In this document: positions 26,623 to 34,653 of the stretch, piece after piece | How the letters are laid out: each line of letters opens with the position of its first letter | Position numbering within the stretch: position 1 is the stretch's first letter | Source: Candidatus Amulumruptor caecigallinarius | Lineage (GTDB): Bacteria; Bacteroidota; Bacteroidia; Bacteroidales; Muribaculaceae | Reading direction: 5' to 3' | DNA: 64,000 bases | NCBI GenBank assembly: GCA_023665605.1 | Contig: JAMPDP010000004.1 | Location: 1 to 64,000 of the forward strand | The notes under the pieces: generated by a model | Told to the model about the DNA's origin: nothing | Databases searched by the model: none | The model's input: the letters and a program-made list of their open reading frames with translations, nothing else | Position numbers and translations under genes: made by a program

Positions 26623-27681
26623 TCATCTGACCGGATCGGAAGTTGAAGCGGCTGTTGAGGCTGCGTGCTCGGCGCGGTCGGTGTGATAGAGGCGCGGTAT
26701 GATGGTGTGGACGCTGCATAGCATCAGCCCGTAGGCTGCCACCATCAGACACAATGGCCACCATTGAAGCGGAAAGAGCCCGTGGAAATCGCCACCCACA
26801 AGATAGGTTATGAACAGCAGCCAAAAGAGGCTCTGCACTGTCAGGCACATTGTGCACCACGCATGTGCCTTAAAGTGCTGGTAGCTCACGCTCCACACGG
26901 TGTAGGGCAGACACAGCACGCTGATGCCTGCAAGCAGCGGCAGGCATTGCGCCGGGAAGAGCAACAGGCACAGGAAGCTCACCGTGAAGTATGTGAAGCC
27001 AACCTCAGCCCACGGGAGCACACCCATAAAGGATGAACCGTCGGAGGCAAGAACGGTAGCGCACCCCTCCTTCTGTATCACTCCGCAGAGCCGGTCGGCC
27101 GCGGAGCTCTCTACATGGCTTTCTTTGAGCAGCAACAGGTGGGTTACATAAACACCCGCCCCTAACAGCACCAGTGCCACGGTGGCTGACCATGATTCAT
27201 ACAGCCGGTTGGCGATGAAAAGAACGACAACAAAAAAAGCACCCAGCACTGCCATACCCAGTCGCAGCAGGCTGTTCACCCAACATTTGCGCACATGCAG
27301 CGCATAGTCAGGCTCAGTGGCGCTTTTCATGGGCGATGCCGTAAGGTATTCGCCGCGCCATATCTTCTCAAACTGCGTCAAGGGCATCCTCTTGTCTGTC
27401 CCACCCTTCACACGACACTCCACACCCTCCGAGCCCACAGAGCGCACTATCATAAATCCATCTGTCGTGGATGCCACAAAGGGTGCGCTCACTGTTGACG
27501 GGTCGGTGCCCTCCGGAGCTTTCTCTATACGGCTCAACACGCCATACTCGGCCAGAAGGTCCTGCATGGCTGTCAGCGTGAGCTTCGACGGATAAGCCCG
27601 GAAGCGCATATCGGAGTAGGCTGCGGTGTGCGGCACCGACAGCACGGTCAGAAAGTCTGTGAAAAGAGTTGGTGATGCCAT
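26623..27681 (-). CDS. VKOR-family membrane protein with degenerate C39-like N-terminal domain
   Basis: Membrane thiol oxidoreductase-like protein of about 352 residues. Residues 1-130 resemble the peptidase C39-like domain found in Bacteroidota VKOR fusions, but no catalytic Cys is visible. Then come helices (AVLGAFFVVVLFIANRLY, ATVALVLLGAGVYVTHLLLL), the loop cysteine pair CGVIQKEGC, and the redox centre AWCTMC near residue 275 between later helices. VKOR homologs form or shuttle disulfides with a thioredoxin-like partner. The usual C-terminal thioredoxin domain is missing here: the chain ends soon after the last helix with an Ala/Ser/Thr tail. It is convergent with the esterase gene (5-bp gap). 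Confidence 0.82.
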   Translation of the reverse strand: MASPTLFTDFLTVLSVPHTAAYSDMRFRAYPSKLTLTAMQDLLAEYGVLSRIEKAPEGTDPSTVSAPFVASTTDGFMIVRSVGSEGVECRVKGGTDKRMPLTQFEKIWRGEYLTASPMKSATEPDYALHVRKCWVNSLLRLGMAVLGAFFVVVLFIANRLYESWSATVALVLLGAGVYVTHLLLLKESHVESSAADRLCGVIQKEGCATVLASDGSSFMGVLPWAEVGFTYFTVSFLCLLLFPAQCLPLLAGISVLCLPYTVWSVSYQHFKAHAWCTMCLTVQSLFWLLFITYLVGGDFHGLFPLQWWPLCLMVAAYGLMLCSVHTIIPRLYHTDRAEHAASTAASTSDPVR

Positions 27682-27737
27682 ATATCTGCATAACACCCCC
27701 GCGGGTTAAAAGATGTGTCCACACGCGGAAAATTGCG

Positions 27738-27745
27738 TAAATTTG
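27738..27745 (+). promoter_or_regulatory. Probable -7 box of ychF
   Basis: TAAATTTG matches TAnnTTTG 46 nt before the ychF ATG. The -33 position reads GTG rather than TTG, so the match is partial. Confidence 0.4.
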
Positions 27746-27791
27746 CACCAATATTACAGTATATCCACCCACTCCCAACATATCACTCCGA

Positions 27792-28895
27792 ATGTCACTT
27801 CAATGCGGTATAGTAGGACTGCCCAACGTCGGCAAGTCCACCCTGTTCAACTGTCTCTCCAACGCCAAGGCTCAGAGTGCCAACTTCCCCTTCTGCACCA
27901 TCGAGCCCAACGTCGGCGTTATCACCGTGCCCGATGACCGTCTCACCAAGCTTGTGGAGATGTGCAACCCCCGCAGCGTGGTGCCCGCCACAGTGGAGAT
28001 TGTCGACATCGCCGGACTGGTGAAGGGCGCAAGCAAGGGCGAAGGTCTCGGCAACAAGTTCCTGGCAAACATCCGCGAGACGGATGCCATACTTCACGTG
28101 CTCCGCTGCTTCGACGATGACAACATCACTCACGTCGATGGCTCGGTCGACCCCGTGCGCGACAAGGAGATTATCGACATGGAGCTCCAGCTCAAGGATC
28201 TCGAAACCGTCGAGAGCCGCATTGCCAAAACCTACAAGCAGGCACAGACCGGCGGCGACAAGACCGCCAAAATGCAATATGAAGTGCTACGCCGCGTCAA
28301 GGAAGCCCTCGATGCCGGAAAGCCCGCACGCGCCGTCAAGCCCGAGACCCCCGACGAGCAGAAGTTTCTCCGCGAGCTATTCCTGCTCACAAGCAAGCCC
28401 GTGCTCTACGTCTGCAACGTGGACGATGCCTCCGCTGCCGCCGGCAACAAGTACGTCGATGCCGTGCGCGAAGCCATCAAGGGTGAGGATGCCGACATTC
28501 TCGTGGTAGCCGCCCAGACCGAGAGCGAGATTGCCGAGCTCGACACCTGGGAGGAGCGCAAGGAGTTCCTGGCCGAAATCGGACTTGAGGAGAGCGGCGT
28601 GTCACGCCTCATCCGCGCTGCCTACTCTCTGCTCGATCTCCAGACATACTTCACCGCCGGGCCTGACGAAGTGCGTGCTTGGACATTCCTCCGCGGCAGC
28701 AAAGCCCCCCAGTGCGCCGGCATAATCCACACCGACTTCGAGAAGGGCTTCATCCGCGCCGAAGTCATAAAGTATGACGATTACGTAGCCCTCGGCGGCG
28801 AAACAGCCGTTAAGGAAGCCGGCAAAATGGGTGTCGAAGGCAAGGAATACGTCGTTCAGGACGGCGACATCATGCACTTCCGCTTCAACGTTTGA
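27792..28895 (+). CDS. ychF: Redox-regulated ATPase YchF (Obg-like)
   Basis: Universally conserved P-loop NTPase of the Obg/TRAFAC class that prefers ATP and associates with ribosomes. The 367-residue product has Walker [10 protein letters not shown] at 8-16, G2-region [10 protein letters not shown], Walker [18 protein letters not shown], the unusual NVDD-type G4 region ([10 protein letters not shown]), a coiled-coil arm, and the C-terminal TGS domain with [31 protein letters not shown] and the terminal HFRFNV. Length and termini match the family exactly. Appears monocistronic. Confidence 0.96.
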   Translation: MSLQCGIVGLPNVGKSTLFNCLSNAKAQSANFPFCTIEPNVGVITVPDDRLTKLVEMCNPRSVVPATVEIVDIAGLVKGASKGEGLGNKFLANIRETDAILHVLRCFDDDNITHVDGSVDPVRDKEIIDMELQLKDLETVESRIAKTYKQAQTGGDKTAKMQYEVLRRVKEALDAGKPARAVKPETPDEQKFLRELFLLTSKPVLYVCNVDDASAAAGNKYVDAVREAIKGEDADILVVAAQTESEIAELDTWEERKEFLAEIGLEESGVSRLIRAAYSLLDLQTYFTAGPDEVRAWTFLRGSKAPQCAGIIHTDFEKGFIRAEVIKYDDYVALGGETAVKEAGKMGVEGKEYVVQDGDIMHFRFNV

Positions 28896-28952
28896 CCCTT
28901 CCCCTGACCTGTAACGACAACTGAGGGTGTTGCATACCCGGCAAACAACCTT

Positions 28953-30206
28953 TTATTTTGCAACCCAGCGGTAGAGCCGGTCGCCGGGGCGCACTTTCTC
29001 GGGAACAGGAATGGAGAAGACACGCCCTTTGACAGCCACCGGTTCGGGGTCGCGGTCATAGCGGATTTCCTCTACGTTAAAGATGAGAGCACCCGTGGTG
29101 GGGCCGGTCACCACCACCTCGTCCCCGGGGCGCAGCTCTCCGGCCTCCATGATAAACTCGCCCACGCCCAGGCGCGGATAGTAGCGTAGAGCCTTGGCAG
29201 CATACTCCTTGACGCGAGTGGCTGACGAACCGTATTTGCCGGACCACTCACCAAGGCGTTGCCCCAGATAGTAGCCGTCCCAATAGCCGCGGTTAAAGAT
29301 CTTGACGAGTTCGGCATCAAGCTCCTGAACAAGCGCCTCATCAAATGTACCGTCGCAGATGGCACGCAGGGCACGGTCATAGCATCGCACGGCTATGCTT
29401 ACGTACTCCGGGCCGCGCGCACGTCCCTCTATCTTGAACACGCTGACTCCGGCATCAACCATACGGTCAAGGAAGTGGATGGTCTTGAGGTCCTTGGGTG
29501 ACATGATATACTTGTCCTCTACTCGCAGTTGGTCGCCGGTTTCGAGGTCTGTCACCTCATATCCACGGCGGCATATCTGTGTGCAAGCCCCGCGGTTGGC
29601 ACTGGAGTTCATCTGGTGAAGGCTCAGGTAACACTTGCCGCTGACGGCCATGCACAGTGCCCCGTGGCAGAACATCTCGATCTTCACCAACTCACCGTGT
29701 GGGCCGCGGATGTTCTCGCCGACAATGGCGCGGTGGATTTCCGACACCTGCTCCATATTGAGCTCACGAGCAAGCACCACGGTATCAGCCCACTGCGCGA
29801 AGAAGCGCACAGCGGGTGTGTTGCTGATGTTTGCTTGCGTGGATATATGCACCTCCACGCCGCGTGTGCGCGCATACTCGATGGCCGCGATGTCTGTGGC
29901 AATGATGGCACTGATGCCCGCTTCCGCCGCCGCATCAATGATGCCGCGCAGCTTCTCCATCTCGTTGTCATAGATGATGGTGTTGACCGTCAGATAGGTC
30001 TTCACACCCGCCGCCGTACAGGTTGCGGCTATGTCTCGCAGGTCATCAAGCGTGAAGTTGGCGCTCGACCTCGAGCGCATGTTCAGCCCCTCCACGCCGA
30101 AGTACACGGCATCGGCCCCGGCATTGATTGCTGCATGGAGCGATTCGCGAGAGCCAACGGGGGCCATTATCTCAAAGTCTTTACGACTGTGGTTCATGGT
30201 AAGCAT
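28953..30206 (-). CDS. U32-family peptidase-like protein (RNA hydroxylation type)
   Basis: U32-family protein of about 417 residues. The family opening is seen: FEIMAPVGSRESLHAAINAGADAVYFGVEGLNMR. The Cys-rich cluster EMFCHGALCMAVSGKCYLS with GACTQICRR around residues 165-195 holds the cysteines thought to bind an iron-sulfur cluster in RlhA/TrhP-type members, and a C-terminal beta-barrel follows (ELRPGDEVVVTGPTTGALIF). Known U32 members act in hydroxylation of tRNA or rRNA rather than proteolysis; which one applies here is unknown. The longer frame (to 30311) overlaps the NSS transporter gene; ATG 30206, six bases after that gene's stop, or 30197 is the likely start, implying an operon. Confidence 0.86.
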   Translation of the reverse strand: MLTMNHSRKDFEIMAPVGSRESLHAAINAGADAVYFGVEGLNMRSRSSANFTLDDLRDIAATCTAAGVKTYLTVNTIIYDNEMEKLRGIIDAAAEAGISAIIATDIAAIEYARTRGVEVHISTQANISNTPAVRFFAQWADTVVLARELNMEQVSEIHRAIVGENIRGPHGELVKIEMFCHGALCMAVSGKCYLSLHQMNSSANRGACTQICRRGYEVTDLETGDQLRVEDKYIMSPKDLKTIHFLDRMVDAGVSVFKIEGRARGPEYVSIAVRCYDRALRAICDGTFDEALVQELDAELVKIFNRGYWDGYYLGQRLGEWSGKYGSSATRVKEYAAKALRYYPRLGVGEFIMEAGELRPGDEVVVTGPTTGALIFNVEEIRYDRDPEPVAVKGRVFSIPVPEKVRPGDRLYRWVAK

Positions 30207-30211
30207 AATTA

Positions 30212-31615
30212 TCAAATCAATTTCAGGCCTGAGAGAAACACAAGCAATATGCAGGCCGGAGCCACCACGCGCATGCACCACACCACTACGGTGACGATGG
30301 CACGCCGCCATGGGGTAGTCATCACCAGCTCGCTCTCACGGGTCCGGCGGTCCATCACCCACCCGGCAAAGATGCTTATGAGCATGCCTCCCACCGGCAG
30401 GAGTATGTTAGATGACACATAGTCAAACAGGTCAAACACCGTCATGCCGCACACAGTCACATCCCTCAGCGGCCCGAACGACAGGGAGCAGAGGGTGCCG
30501 AAGACCACGGCGATGAGTGTATTGAGCGAGGTAGCCTTGGTGCGCCCCATGCCAAGCTCCTCAGTGAAGTAAGCTATGGAAATCTCGCTCATGGAGATGG
30601 TCGAGGTGAGCGAGGCTATGGCAAGTAGCACGAAGAAGAGCGTGGACCACACCATTCCCCACGGCATCCCCATGAAGAGCGACGGCAGTGTCTCGAACAC
30701 AAGCCTCGGCCCTGCCTCGGGAGCTCCGCCGAAGGTAAACACCGCCGGAAATATCATCACTCCGGCAAGTATGGCCACAAGCGTGTCAAGACCAGCCATC
30801 ACCGTGGCGCTGCGTAGAAGGTCGGTCTGACGGTTGAAATAACTGGAATACGTTATCAGGCACCCCAGACCAAGGCTAAGAGAGAAAAACGCCTGCCCCA
30901 TGGCTCCGATCATCACCCCGGCATCGACCTGCGAGAAGTCCGGCTTGAAAAGGAATGCAAGCCCTCGCGATGCACCCGGCAGCAACAGCGAGTTTGCGCA
31001 AAACACCAGCAGGATAATGAACAGCAACGGCATCATTACGTTAGACACCTTCTCGATGCCCTGCTGCACACCGCGCCGCAATATCAGGAAGTTAAGCAGC
31101 AGGAAGCCCACCGTCCAGCCCACGGCAGCCCATGACCCGGAGAAGGCCGTGAATCCCGCATGAAGCTGCGCCGGCGTAGACTCACCGCCGAAGGATTGCA
31201 GCGAGCGGAAGATGTAGTCCAGAGTCCAACCCGCCACCACGCTGTAAAAGCTCAGAATCATCAGCGAGGCGAGGATGCCGACACCCCCCACCACCCGCCA
31301 GAACGGATGTGAATGTAGGGCCTTGAAAGCTCCATAGACATTTGCCCCGGAGCTTCGCCCTATGATGAACTCTGCCGTAACCACCGGCACCCCCACCACG
31401 AATATGAAGAAGAGGTAGATTGCCATGAAGGCCCCGCCCCCATGCACCCCTGCCTCATAGGGAAAGCGCCATATGTTGCCGAGCCCCACAGCCGAACCCA
31501 CCGTGGTGGCAATCACCCCCAGCCGCGTGGCAAACTGCGCTCGACCCGAGCCACGTCCAGGAGTGCCCTCAGGCTTAAGCCCTGTGCCGCTATTGTTGTT
31601 TGATGAATTATCCAT
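30212..31615 (-). CDS. Sodium-dependent transporter, NSS (SNF) family
   Basis: Sodium-coupled symporter of the LeuT fold, 467 residues. The first helix contains GVIATTVGSAVGLGNIWRFPYEAGVHGGGAF, the family hallmark with the unwound sodium/substrate site; about eleven further hydrophobic helices follow, including SFYSVVAGW and the late LTSTISMSEISIAYF. Related bacterial proteins carry amino acids such as Trp, Leu or Tyr. The N terminus is a 20-residue Ser/Asn/Gly-rich cytoplasmic tail. A TAACTTTG -7-like box at 31638-31631 lies 16 nt before the ATG. The U32 gene follows directly, suggesting co-transcription. Confidence 0.92.
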   Translation of the reverse strand: MDNSSNNNSGTGLKPEGTPGRGSGRAQFATRLGVIATTVGSAVGLGNIWRFPYEAGVHGGGAFMAIYLFFIFVVGVPVVTAEFIIGRSSGANVYGAFKALHSHPFWRVVGGVGILASLMILSFYSVVAGWTLDYIFRSLQSFGGESTPAQLHAGFTAFSGSWAAVGWTVGFLLLNFLILRRGVQQGIEKVSNVMMPLLFIILLVFCANSLLLPGASRGLAFLFKPDFSQVDAGVMIGAMGQAFFSLSLGLGCLITYSSYFNRQTDLLRSATVMAGLDTLVAILAGVMIFPAVFTFGGAPEAGPRLVFETLPSLFMGMPWGMVWSTLFFVLLAIASLTSTISMSEISIAYFTEELGMGRTKATSLNTLIAVVFGTLCSLSFGPLRDVTVCGMTVFDLFDYVSSNILLPVGGMLISIFAGWVMDRRTRESELVMTTPWRRAIVTVVVWCMRVVAPACILLVFLSGLKLI

Positions 31616-31642
31616 AACCTATCGTAGCCACAAAGTTAGAGC

Positions 31643-31691
31643 TTGTTTAATAAAAATAAAAGCGATGGGGACTTGGGGAGTCACCATCGCT
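31643..31691 (-). terminator. Rho-independent terminator of tRNA-Pro
   Basis: On the minus strand AGCGATGG...CCATCGCT forms an 8-bp outer stem (31691-31684 with 31668-31661) with GACT/AGTC inside, followed by a T-rich tail (TTTTATTTTTATT). It lies just downstream of tRNA-Pro. Confidence 0.75.
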
Positions 31692-31709
31692 CTTGTGCTT
31701 TTGCTGTGT

Positions 31710-31783
31710 CGGGGTGAGAAGATTCGAACTTCCGACCACACGCCCCCCAGACGCGTACTCTAACCTGGCTGAGCTACACCCCG
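31710..31783 (-). tRNA. tRNA-Pro (anticodon GGG)
   Basis: 74 nt reading 5'-CGGGGTG ... CACCCCG-3' on the minus strand with a perfect 7-bp acceptor stem. The D arm contains AGCTCAGCCAGGTTAGAGT, the anticodon loop is CTGGGGG (anticodon GGG), and the T arm has GTTCGAATC. CCA is not encoded. Confidence 0.95.
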
Positions 31784-31803
31784 ATTGGGTTTCAAAAGCG
31801 ATG

Positions 31804-31834
31804 CAAAGGTAGGCACTCTCGCCCAATAATGCAA
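31804..31834 (-). promoter_or_regulatory. tRNA-Pro promoter
   Basis: TTG (31834-31832), 20-nt spacer, TACCTTTG (31811-31804), ending 20 nt before the tRNA 5' end. Confidence 0.7.
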
Positions 31835-31931
31835 TACCCCAATACCATATTTAACGGTTATTAACGCACAAGGGAGGCTATGCGCTTCCCTTTCTCTTTC
31901 TCCTTCTGATGAATAGCTCCGCCGGCGGAGG

Positions 31932-32330
31932 TCAGTCGGTGTCTGGGATGGCAGGGATGGTGAGATGCCCTCCAGGGAGGTAGATGTCAGGGTAGTGGTC
32001 GAGCCGCCGGATGCCTTCCTCCGGCGTGCCGGTGACGCAGAGCAGGTCTATGCGCGGGTCGGCGTGGAGGTCGTAATGACTCACGTACGAGTCGGCGGCA
32101 CGGCAGAGCCGCCGGAGCTTGCGCTCGTCCACGGCGAGGGCCGGATCCAGTTTCCGGTCGGCGCGGGTCTTCACCTCGGCAAACACTATGAAGGTACCCT
32201 CCATGGCAATGATGTCTATCTCCACGTTGCCCCATCGCACATTGGTGCCCACTATGGCGTAGCCTCGGCTCACCAGATAATCACGTGCTGCTTCTTCACC
32301 CCAGCGGCCTATGTCGTTATGGTCTGCCAT
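31932..32330 (-). CDS. YraN family protein (UPF0102, endonuclease-like fold)
   Basis: Small protein of 132 residues with the restriction-endonuclease-like core of the UPF0102 family: GRWGEEAARDYLVSRGYAIVGTNVRWGNVEIDIIAM (Glu and Asp of the active-site pattern) followed by FIVFAEVKTR (E-x-K). Its role is not established. The frame is open to 32384, but MADHNDIGRWGEEAA at 32330 aligns with the family and overlaps the end of miaA by 14 bp. It is the last gene of the six-gene minus-strand operon. Confidence 0.88.
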   Translation of the reverse strand: MADHNDIGRWGEEAARDYLVSRGYAIVGTNVRWGNVEIDIIAMEGTFIVFAEVKTRADRKLDPALAVDERKLRRLCRAADSYVSHYDLHADPRIDLLCVTGTPEEGIRRLDHYPDIYLPGGHLTIPAIPDTD

Positions 32331-33303
32331 TGTGGTAATCTTGAAATTCTGACATAAGCTGACGCACCTGCCCCACGAACTCATCTTCGGTCAGGTCATA
32401 AGGGAGCCAGGTGATGGGAAAGCCGCGGCGCTCCATGCCTCGGAACCATGTCATCTGTCGTTTGGCAAACTGATGTATAGCTGTCTCCAACCCGATGAAC
32501 ATTTCATCATAGGTTAGTTCTCCGAGGATATGGCGGGTGACGAACTTGTATTCCAGACCGTAATATATCAGGTCTTCCGGGGCAACTCCCTGCTCCAAAA
32601 GACCTCGCACCTCATCAACCATCCCGGCTTCAAGACGGGCGCGCAGGCGCTCTGTGATGCGGCGGCGACGGGTCTCCCGGTCGATGCCCACCCCTATCAC
32701 CAGAGCATCAGTCAGTGGCCGGGGGGTAGCCTGCATGGCTGCATCGGGATGTTCGCGGTAATACTCGGCTATCTCTATGGCGCGGATGGCGCGGGCACAG
32801 GTATCAATGTCGGTAACATTGTGCAGAGTCTTCATGGCGGAGAGCCTCGCGGCAAGCTCCGGCAATGAGAGTCCCGCAAGCGAAGCACGCAGCGACGGAT
32901 TGGCCGGTACCTGCGGCAACTCCAGCCCTTTCAGCACGCTCTCCACATATAGGCCTGTCCCCCCGCAGAGTATCGGCAAGTGCCCGCGGCTCTCGATGTC
33001 GGCACGTGCCGTGGCGAAGTCGCGCAGATACTCATAGAGGTTATATTTGTAGCCGGCCGGACAGATGTCCACCAGGTGCACCGGCACTTCTCCATACTCC
33101 TCAAGGTCTTTGCCGGTGCCCAAGTCCATGCCTCGGTATATCTGCCGGGAGTCGGCGGATATAATCTCCCCGCCGAGGGCGCGGGCCAGCGCTACGGCAT
33201 GGCGTGTCTTGCCCGATGCCGTAGGGCCGGTGACCACAAGAAGCCCTACTCTACCTGCGCCGGGGGCCGACTCTGCCGGGATATACTCATGCCCCGAGGT
33301 CAT
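32317..33303 (-). CDS. miaA: tRNA dimethylallyltransferase
   Basis: Transfers the dimethylallyl group to A37 of tRNAs that read UNN codons. The 328-residue product has the P-loop GPTASGKT at 26-33, ISADSRQIYRGMDLGTGK near 50-65, LVDICPAGYKYNLYEY, and ILCGGTGLYVESVLKG near 112. The C-terminal KRQMTWFRGMER motif of the family is present. The start overlaps the upstream membrane-protein gene by four bases. The downstream partner is yraN. Confidence 0.95.
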   Translation of the reverse strand: MTSGHEYIPAESAPGAGRVGLLVVTGPTASGKTRHAVALARALGGEIISADSRQIYRGMDLGTGKDLEEYGEVPVHLVDICPAGYKYNLYEYLRDFATARADIESRGHLPILCGGTGLYVESVLKGLELPQVPANPSLRASLAGLSLPELAARLSAMKTLHNVTDIDTCARAIRAIEIAEYYREHPDAAMQATPRPLTDALVIGVGIDRETRRRRITERLRARLEAGMVDEVRGLLEQGVAPEDLIYYGLEYKFVTRHILGELTYDEMFIGLETAIHQFAKRQMTWFRGMERRGFPITWLPYDLTEDEFVGQVRQLMSEFQDYHNGRP

Positions 33304-34622
33304 ATATCGCGGGCGTAGAGGAGCTTGTGATATAGTCGGCGGAGCTTGAAGAATCGCCGGTCTTCATTGTTGGCCGAGATAAAGAGCCAACGGTTGTCAT
33401 TGAAGTCCACATCAAGGTCCGGGAGCTGCGAGAGCTTGAACGTGGGACGGTAACGCTTCACCTTGTAGAGGCGCCGCCCCTCGCGGTCGTAGGTCTTGAA
33501 GGCTGTGGCTATGGTGTAGACGCGCACTATCTCGGCTCGCAGCAACGGGGTGAGCTTCGCGTCGTTCACCATCTGCTTGATTTGATATAGGTTATACCAC
33601 TGCCCCAATGGGAATTCCTCTGTATTGATGGCATCCTCGGAGTTGACAAGTGCCACATAATGACGGATGGTGCCGTCAAGGTTGCCGCTTTCGGAAGTGT
33701 ATAGGTAGCGCACCACGGCCTTGTGGGCGTGGGCAAGGTTGCAGAAGTAGTCGGTAGCCTCTTCGGGTGCCACATCCTTGCGATAACGCAGCGTCAGCTC
33801 GTATGGTGTGTCCAGCCGCGTGTTGGAGAGCTCAGGGTCCACAGGGGCGAGAAACATCGAGTCACCGCAGATGGCTATGTAGCGCAACTGGGTGATGGCC
33901 CCTTTCTGACGTGCCGTCCCGACAATCTCGCGGGCATAGTAGGTAAGCAGACCCACGTATCGGAGTCCCGTGTATATCAGCCCCAGCACGTAGAATATCA
34001 CCGGGATGACTACGAAGAAGAAGATGTCGGAGCGGTTGAGGTTTACGTTGATGTAGAACGCCAGATAGTACACCCACGTATAGAGCGTAATCACGCCCGA
34101 GAACCAGGCGAGAATCACCATCTGCATATGCCCCTCGCGGCGGTAGACGTAACCGATGAAGCCGCGCTCTGAACTCGACCCGTATCGCCTTATGCAGTTG
34201 ACACAGAATGTCACGTCGTCACGGTGAAGGGCATTGTAGCAACTGATGGCGAATGTGCAGGGCGATATGATTAGAGCGCAGATGTACGGGATGCCGTAGT
34301 TCAGCGACTCGGGGTCATAGAGGCGGTCAATATGCCCGGTGGTGTATATCAGGCAGATGGCCATCATGATTATCGTGGACGCCACCAGCGAGCGGGCACA
34401 CACGTTGAGTATCAGATAGCAGCGCGGATAGTGCACTGCCTGCGTCTGTATGTAGTAGTAGAGCCCCACGACCTCGGCCGCTACAACAAGAGGGATATAG
34501 GTCAGGCTGATCCACACACTGAGCAGCATCGGCAGCACAAGGGCACCTGTGCCCACTGCCCAATGGAGCCACAGGGTGATGATCCCCATGTCAAGATTAT
34601 GTTTTCGCTTGGTAATCTCCAT
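33300..34622 (-). CDS. Unrecognised multi-pass membrane protein with a large cytoplasmic tail
   Basis: 440 residues, no family recognised. About seven hydrophobic segments occupy residues 12-245 (for example LWLHWAVGTGALVLPMLLSV, YIPLVVAAEVVGLYYYI, MVILAWFSGVITLYTWVYYL, IFFFVVIPVIFYVLGLIYT). A CVNC pair occurs in the loop near residue 140 (TFCVNCIRRYGSS), followed by a conserved-looking GYVYRREGHMQ. The C-terminal 190 residues are soluble, acidic/basic mixed, and rich in Tyr and Arg. Within the operon it lies 31 bp after DPP-IV and overlaps miaA by four bases, so it is probably translated with miaA. Confidence 0.8.
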   Translation of the reverse strand: MEITKRKHNLDMGIITLWLHWAVGTGALVLPMLLSVWISLTYIPLVVAAEVVGLYYYIQTQAVHYPRCYLILNVCARSLVASTIIMMAICLIYTTGHIDRLYDPESLNYGIPYICALIISPCTFAISCYNALHRDDVTFCVNCIRRYGSSSERGFIGYVYRREGHMQMVILAWFSGVITLYTWVYYLAFYINVNLNRSDIFFFVVIPVIFYVLGLIYTGLRYVGLLTYYAREIVGTARQKGAITQLRYIAICGDSMFLAPVDPELSNTRLDTPYELTLRYRKDVAPEEATDYFCNLAHAHKAVVRYLYTSESGNLDGTIRHYVALVNSEDAINTEEFPLGQWYNLYQIKQMVNDAKLTPLLRAEIVRVYTIATAFKTYDREGRRLYKVKRYRPTFKLSQLPDLDVDFNDNRWLFISANNEDRRFFKLRRLYHKLLYARDI

Positions 34623-34653
34623 GATTTATCGTCTGGGATGCCGGTAGCGGCGA

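Noticed and set aside
31636-31657. Solo MITE end near tRNA-Pro (AGAGCTTGTTTAATAAAAAT)
   Set aside because: Most of it is the T-rich tail of the tRNA-Pro terminator plus the NSS -7 box; resemblance to the MITE end is probably coincidental.
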